From: Patescibacteria group bacterium UBA5738 | Lineage (GTDB): Bacteria > Patescibacteriota > Minisyncoccia > Minisyncoccales > UBA5738 | Reading direction: 5' to 3' | Length of the DNA stretch: 59,767 bases | Assembly: GCA_002419295.1 (NCBI GenBank) | Contig: DIFW01000016.1 | Span: forward strand, 9,043-68,809 | Part shown: positions 58,696 to 59,767 of the stretch, piece after piece | Layout: the number at the start of each line of letters is the position of its first letter | Numbering within the stretch: position 1 is the stretch's first letter | Position numbers and translations under genes: made by a program | Notes under the pieces: model-generated | Database searches by the model: none | The model's input: the letters and a program-made list of their open reading frames with translations, nothing else | What the model was told of the DNA's origin: nothing

Positions 58696-59112
58696 ATGGC
58701 AGAAGAAAAAAAAGAAGTTCAAGTTCCGGAAAAATTCGCCGACTTGGTGAAAAAAATTGAAACGATGTCGGTGCTGGATTTGGCCGAATTGGTCAAAATT
58801 CTTGAAGAAAAGTTCGGCGTGAGCGCCGCCGCTCCGGTGATGATGGCGGGCGCGGCTCCGGCGGGAGGCGCGGCTCCGGCCGCGGAAGAGCAAACCTCGT
58901 TCACCGTGGTTTTGGCCGCTCATGGCGACAAGAAAATTGAAGTGATCAAGGCGGTTAAGGACATCACGCAAAAGGGTCTCAAAGAGGCCAAGGATTTGGT
59001 GGACGCGTCCGCGTCCGGTCCGCAAGTGATCAAAGAAGGCGTGGACAAAAAAGAAGCCGGCGAATTGAAGGCCAAATTGGAAGCCGCCGGCGCGAAAGTG
59101 GAATTAAAGTAG
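58696..59112 (+). CDS. rplL: 50S ribosomal protein bL7/L12
   Basis: 138 residues. The N-terminal dimerisation helix (MSVLDLAELVKILEEKFGVS) is followed by an Ala/Gly/Pro hinge (MMAGAAPAGGAAPAAEE). The C-terminal factor-binding domain (TSFTVVLAAHGDKKIEVIKA, then GLKEAKDLVD) is canonical. It recruits translation GTPases. A very strong terminator follows. Confidence 0.97.
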   Translation: MAEEKKEVQVPEKFADLVKKIETMSVLDLAELVKILEEKFGVSAAAPVMMAGAAPAGGAAPAAEEQTSFTVVLAAHGDKKIEVIKAVKDITQKGLKEAKDLVDASASGPQVIKEGVDKKEAGELKAKLEAAGAKVELK

Positions 59113-59135
59113 GACATAAGATAGGACACTATCAC

Positions 59136-59165
59136 AAAAAAAGGGCACAGGTGGTGCCCTTTTTT
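59136..59165 (+). terminator. Terminator of rplJL
   Basis: AAAAAAGGGCAC-AGGTG-GTGCCCTTTTTT. The stem is 12 bp including the A-T part. Confidence 0.92.
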
Positions 59166-59222
59166 GATTGGACGATTTGACAAAAACGATTAAATATGTT
59201 CCACTGGCGCTAGTGATTTACA

Positions 59223-59534
59223 ATGAAGGTTTATTTCAGTGGTGGGTCGTCGTTCGTTTGTTTTCAGTTGCACGGAGACGAGAAATGCGTCAAAGCTATG
59301 CCGTGCGGCAAGGGAGGGGAGATAACGGTTTGCTTTGATGAAACTGTGAGCTGTTTAAAAACGACGGTTGAGCCTTTTTCTCCCAGGTGGGTGATGTTCG
59401 GTTGCACTTGCCATGAGAAAGAGAGCCCGGAAAAATCATTTTCGATGGAAATGGAAATAAAAACGGAATCGGAATTGAAACTATTTAAGATTATTTCGCT
59501 GACAATCATTGCGGGGAAGATTAATACGCATTGA
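59223..59534 (+). CDS. Hypothetical protein
   Basis: 103 residues, Cys-rich in the first half (FVCFQLHGDEKCVKAMPCGK, VMFGCTCHEKE). It has no signal peptide and no recognised domain. Beta-strand propensity is high. The start ATG 59223 has no clear ribosome binding site. A weak hairpin with a T-run (ACGC...GCGT, 59524-59549) follows. Evidence that it is translated is only the open frame and its isolated position. Confidence 0.45.
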   Translation: MKVYFSGGSSFVCFQLHGDEKCVKAMPCGKGGEITVCFDETVSCLKTTVEPFSPRWVMFGCTCHEKESPEKSFSMEMEIKTESELKLFKIISLTIIAGKINTH

Positions 59535-59603
59535 TTGATTAGCGTTTTTTATTTATGGCGGGTGGGGAAAAGCTGGTTTGCGGCGGAGTTGTGTTTGGGT
59601 TAT

Positions 59604-59632
59604 ACTTAAATCGTATTTAAATCGTGTTTAAT
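59604..59632. repeat. Short 11-bp AT-rich array
   Basis: ACTTAAATCGTATTTAAATC followed by GTGTTTAATC: degenerate copies of the CGTATTTAAAT unit seen at 9426, again directly before a start codon. Confidence 0.7.
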
Positions 59633-59639
59633 CAAAAAA

Positions 59640-59767
59640 ATGGCGGAAACATCAAATCAAAATAATAATCCCATTGATTTGCGCGAGGTGGTAAAAATTT
59701 TTAACGATCGGTTTGACCAAATGGATCAAAACTACCGCGAGCTGGCCAAGTCCTCCAACGACCGGTT
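59640..59767 (+). CDS. Coiled-coil protein, N-terminal part (3' end outside window)
   Basis: The first 42 residues (MAETSNQNNNPIDLREVVKI, FNDRFDQMDQNYRELAKS) are open to the right edge. Heptad-like spacing suggests a coiled coil similar in style to the gene at 14843. It begins just after the AT-rich array. Nothing further can be said from the part visible. Confidence 0.5.
   Translation, partial: MAETSNQNNNPIDLREVVKIFNDRFDQMDQNYRELAKSSNDR

Noticed and set aside
1..59767. UGA-recoding genetic code (as in Gracilibacteria/Absconditabacteria)
   Set aside because: TGA ends several intact genes at the expected length (for example 9418, 15268, 32399), and no internal TGA is needed to complete any conserved protein.

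Overview
This window reads as a chromosomal piece of a Patescibacteria (Candidate Phyla Radiation) genome, most likely Parcubacteria-like. The evidence is: very short spacers, many genes without Shine-Dalgarno sequences, shortened housekeeping proteins (EF-Ts of 148 residues, PheT of 678 residues without its EMAP domain), and a set of proteins typical of these genomes (surface proteins with GNVGIGT and GYAWGENIGW repeats, CGNG...GET Cys-rich repeats, an orphan type IV-like ATPase). rplK is not followed by rplA, which fits the Parcubacteria group known to lack L1, though absence from one window proves little. TGA is used as a normal stop, so this is not a UGA-recoding lineage.

Layout. 1-6800: end of PEP synthase, a PfkB kinase, two tandem paralogous surface proteins (minus strand) and an archaeal-type FBP aldolase/phosphatase carrying a one-base frameshift. 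6800-11200: ribosomal protein bL25, a coiled-coil lytic transglycosylase, an AbrB-like gene and a HigB-HigA-DUF6941 operon. 11200-21700: rpmE-prfA divergent from rpsB-tsf, tRNA-Thr, a radical SAM protein, pheST, gyrB. 22000-25340: two large secreted proteins. 25360-26813: secE-nusG-rplK. 26814-28560: a decayed accessory island (HicB with frameshifted HicA, MntA with internally deleted HEPN, a small membrane protein) packed with inverted repeats. 28700-34100: dcd-thyX-tmk-deoC (dTMP and deoxyribose metabolism), then gatB. 34100-41740 (minus): miaA-miaB, a Cys-rich secreted protein, dnaE and a repeat protein. 41795-46390: rnhB, a cupredoxin-like membrane protein, rpmF-nusB-rnc and rpsP-khpA-trmD. 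46540-57900: type IV-like ATPase, a MacA/MacB-type export system, a beta-propeller secreted protein and a membrane-anchored DUF1554-like protein. 57900-59767: rplJ-rplL with an L10 autoregulatory leader, then two hypothetical genes, the last cut by the window edge.

The metabolic genes point to gluconeogenic carbon flow (PEP synthase, FBP aldolase/phosphatase) and to thymidylate synthesis through ThyX. The most unusual signals are non-coding. Several families of palindromic or inverted-repeat elements sit between genes, and one palindrome lies in frame inside miaB, where it encodes about 16 residues. Other regulatory signals are a pair of divergent promoters sharing one self-complementary -35 hexamer, a promoter whose -35 lies in the loop of the preceding terminator, and an L10 leader with a readable terminator/antiterminator switch. 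No single locus looks like a wholly new defence or secretion system. The best candidates for undescribed biology are the coding palindrome, the inverted-repeat families, the double-length ThyX and the HigBA-DUF6941 operon.
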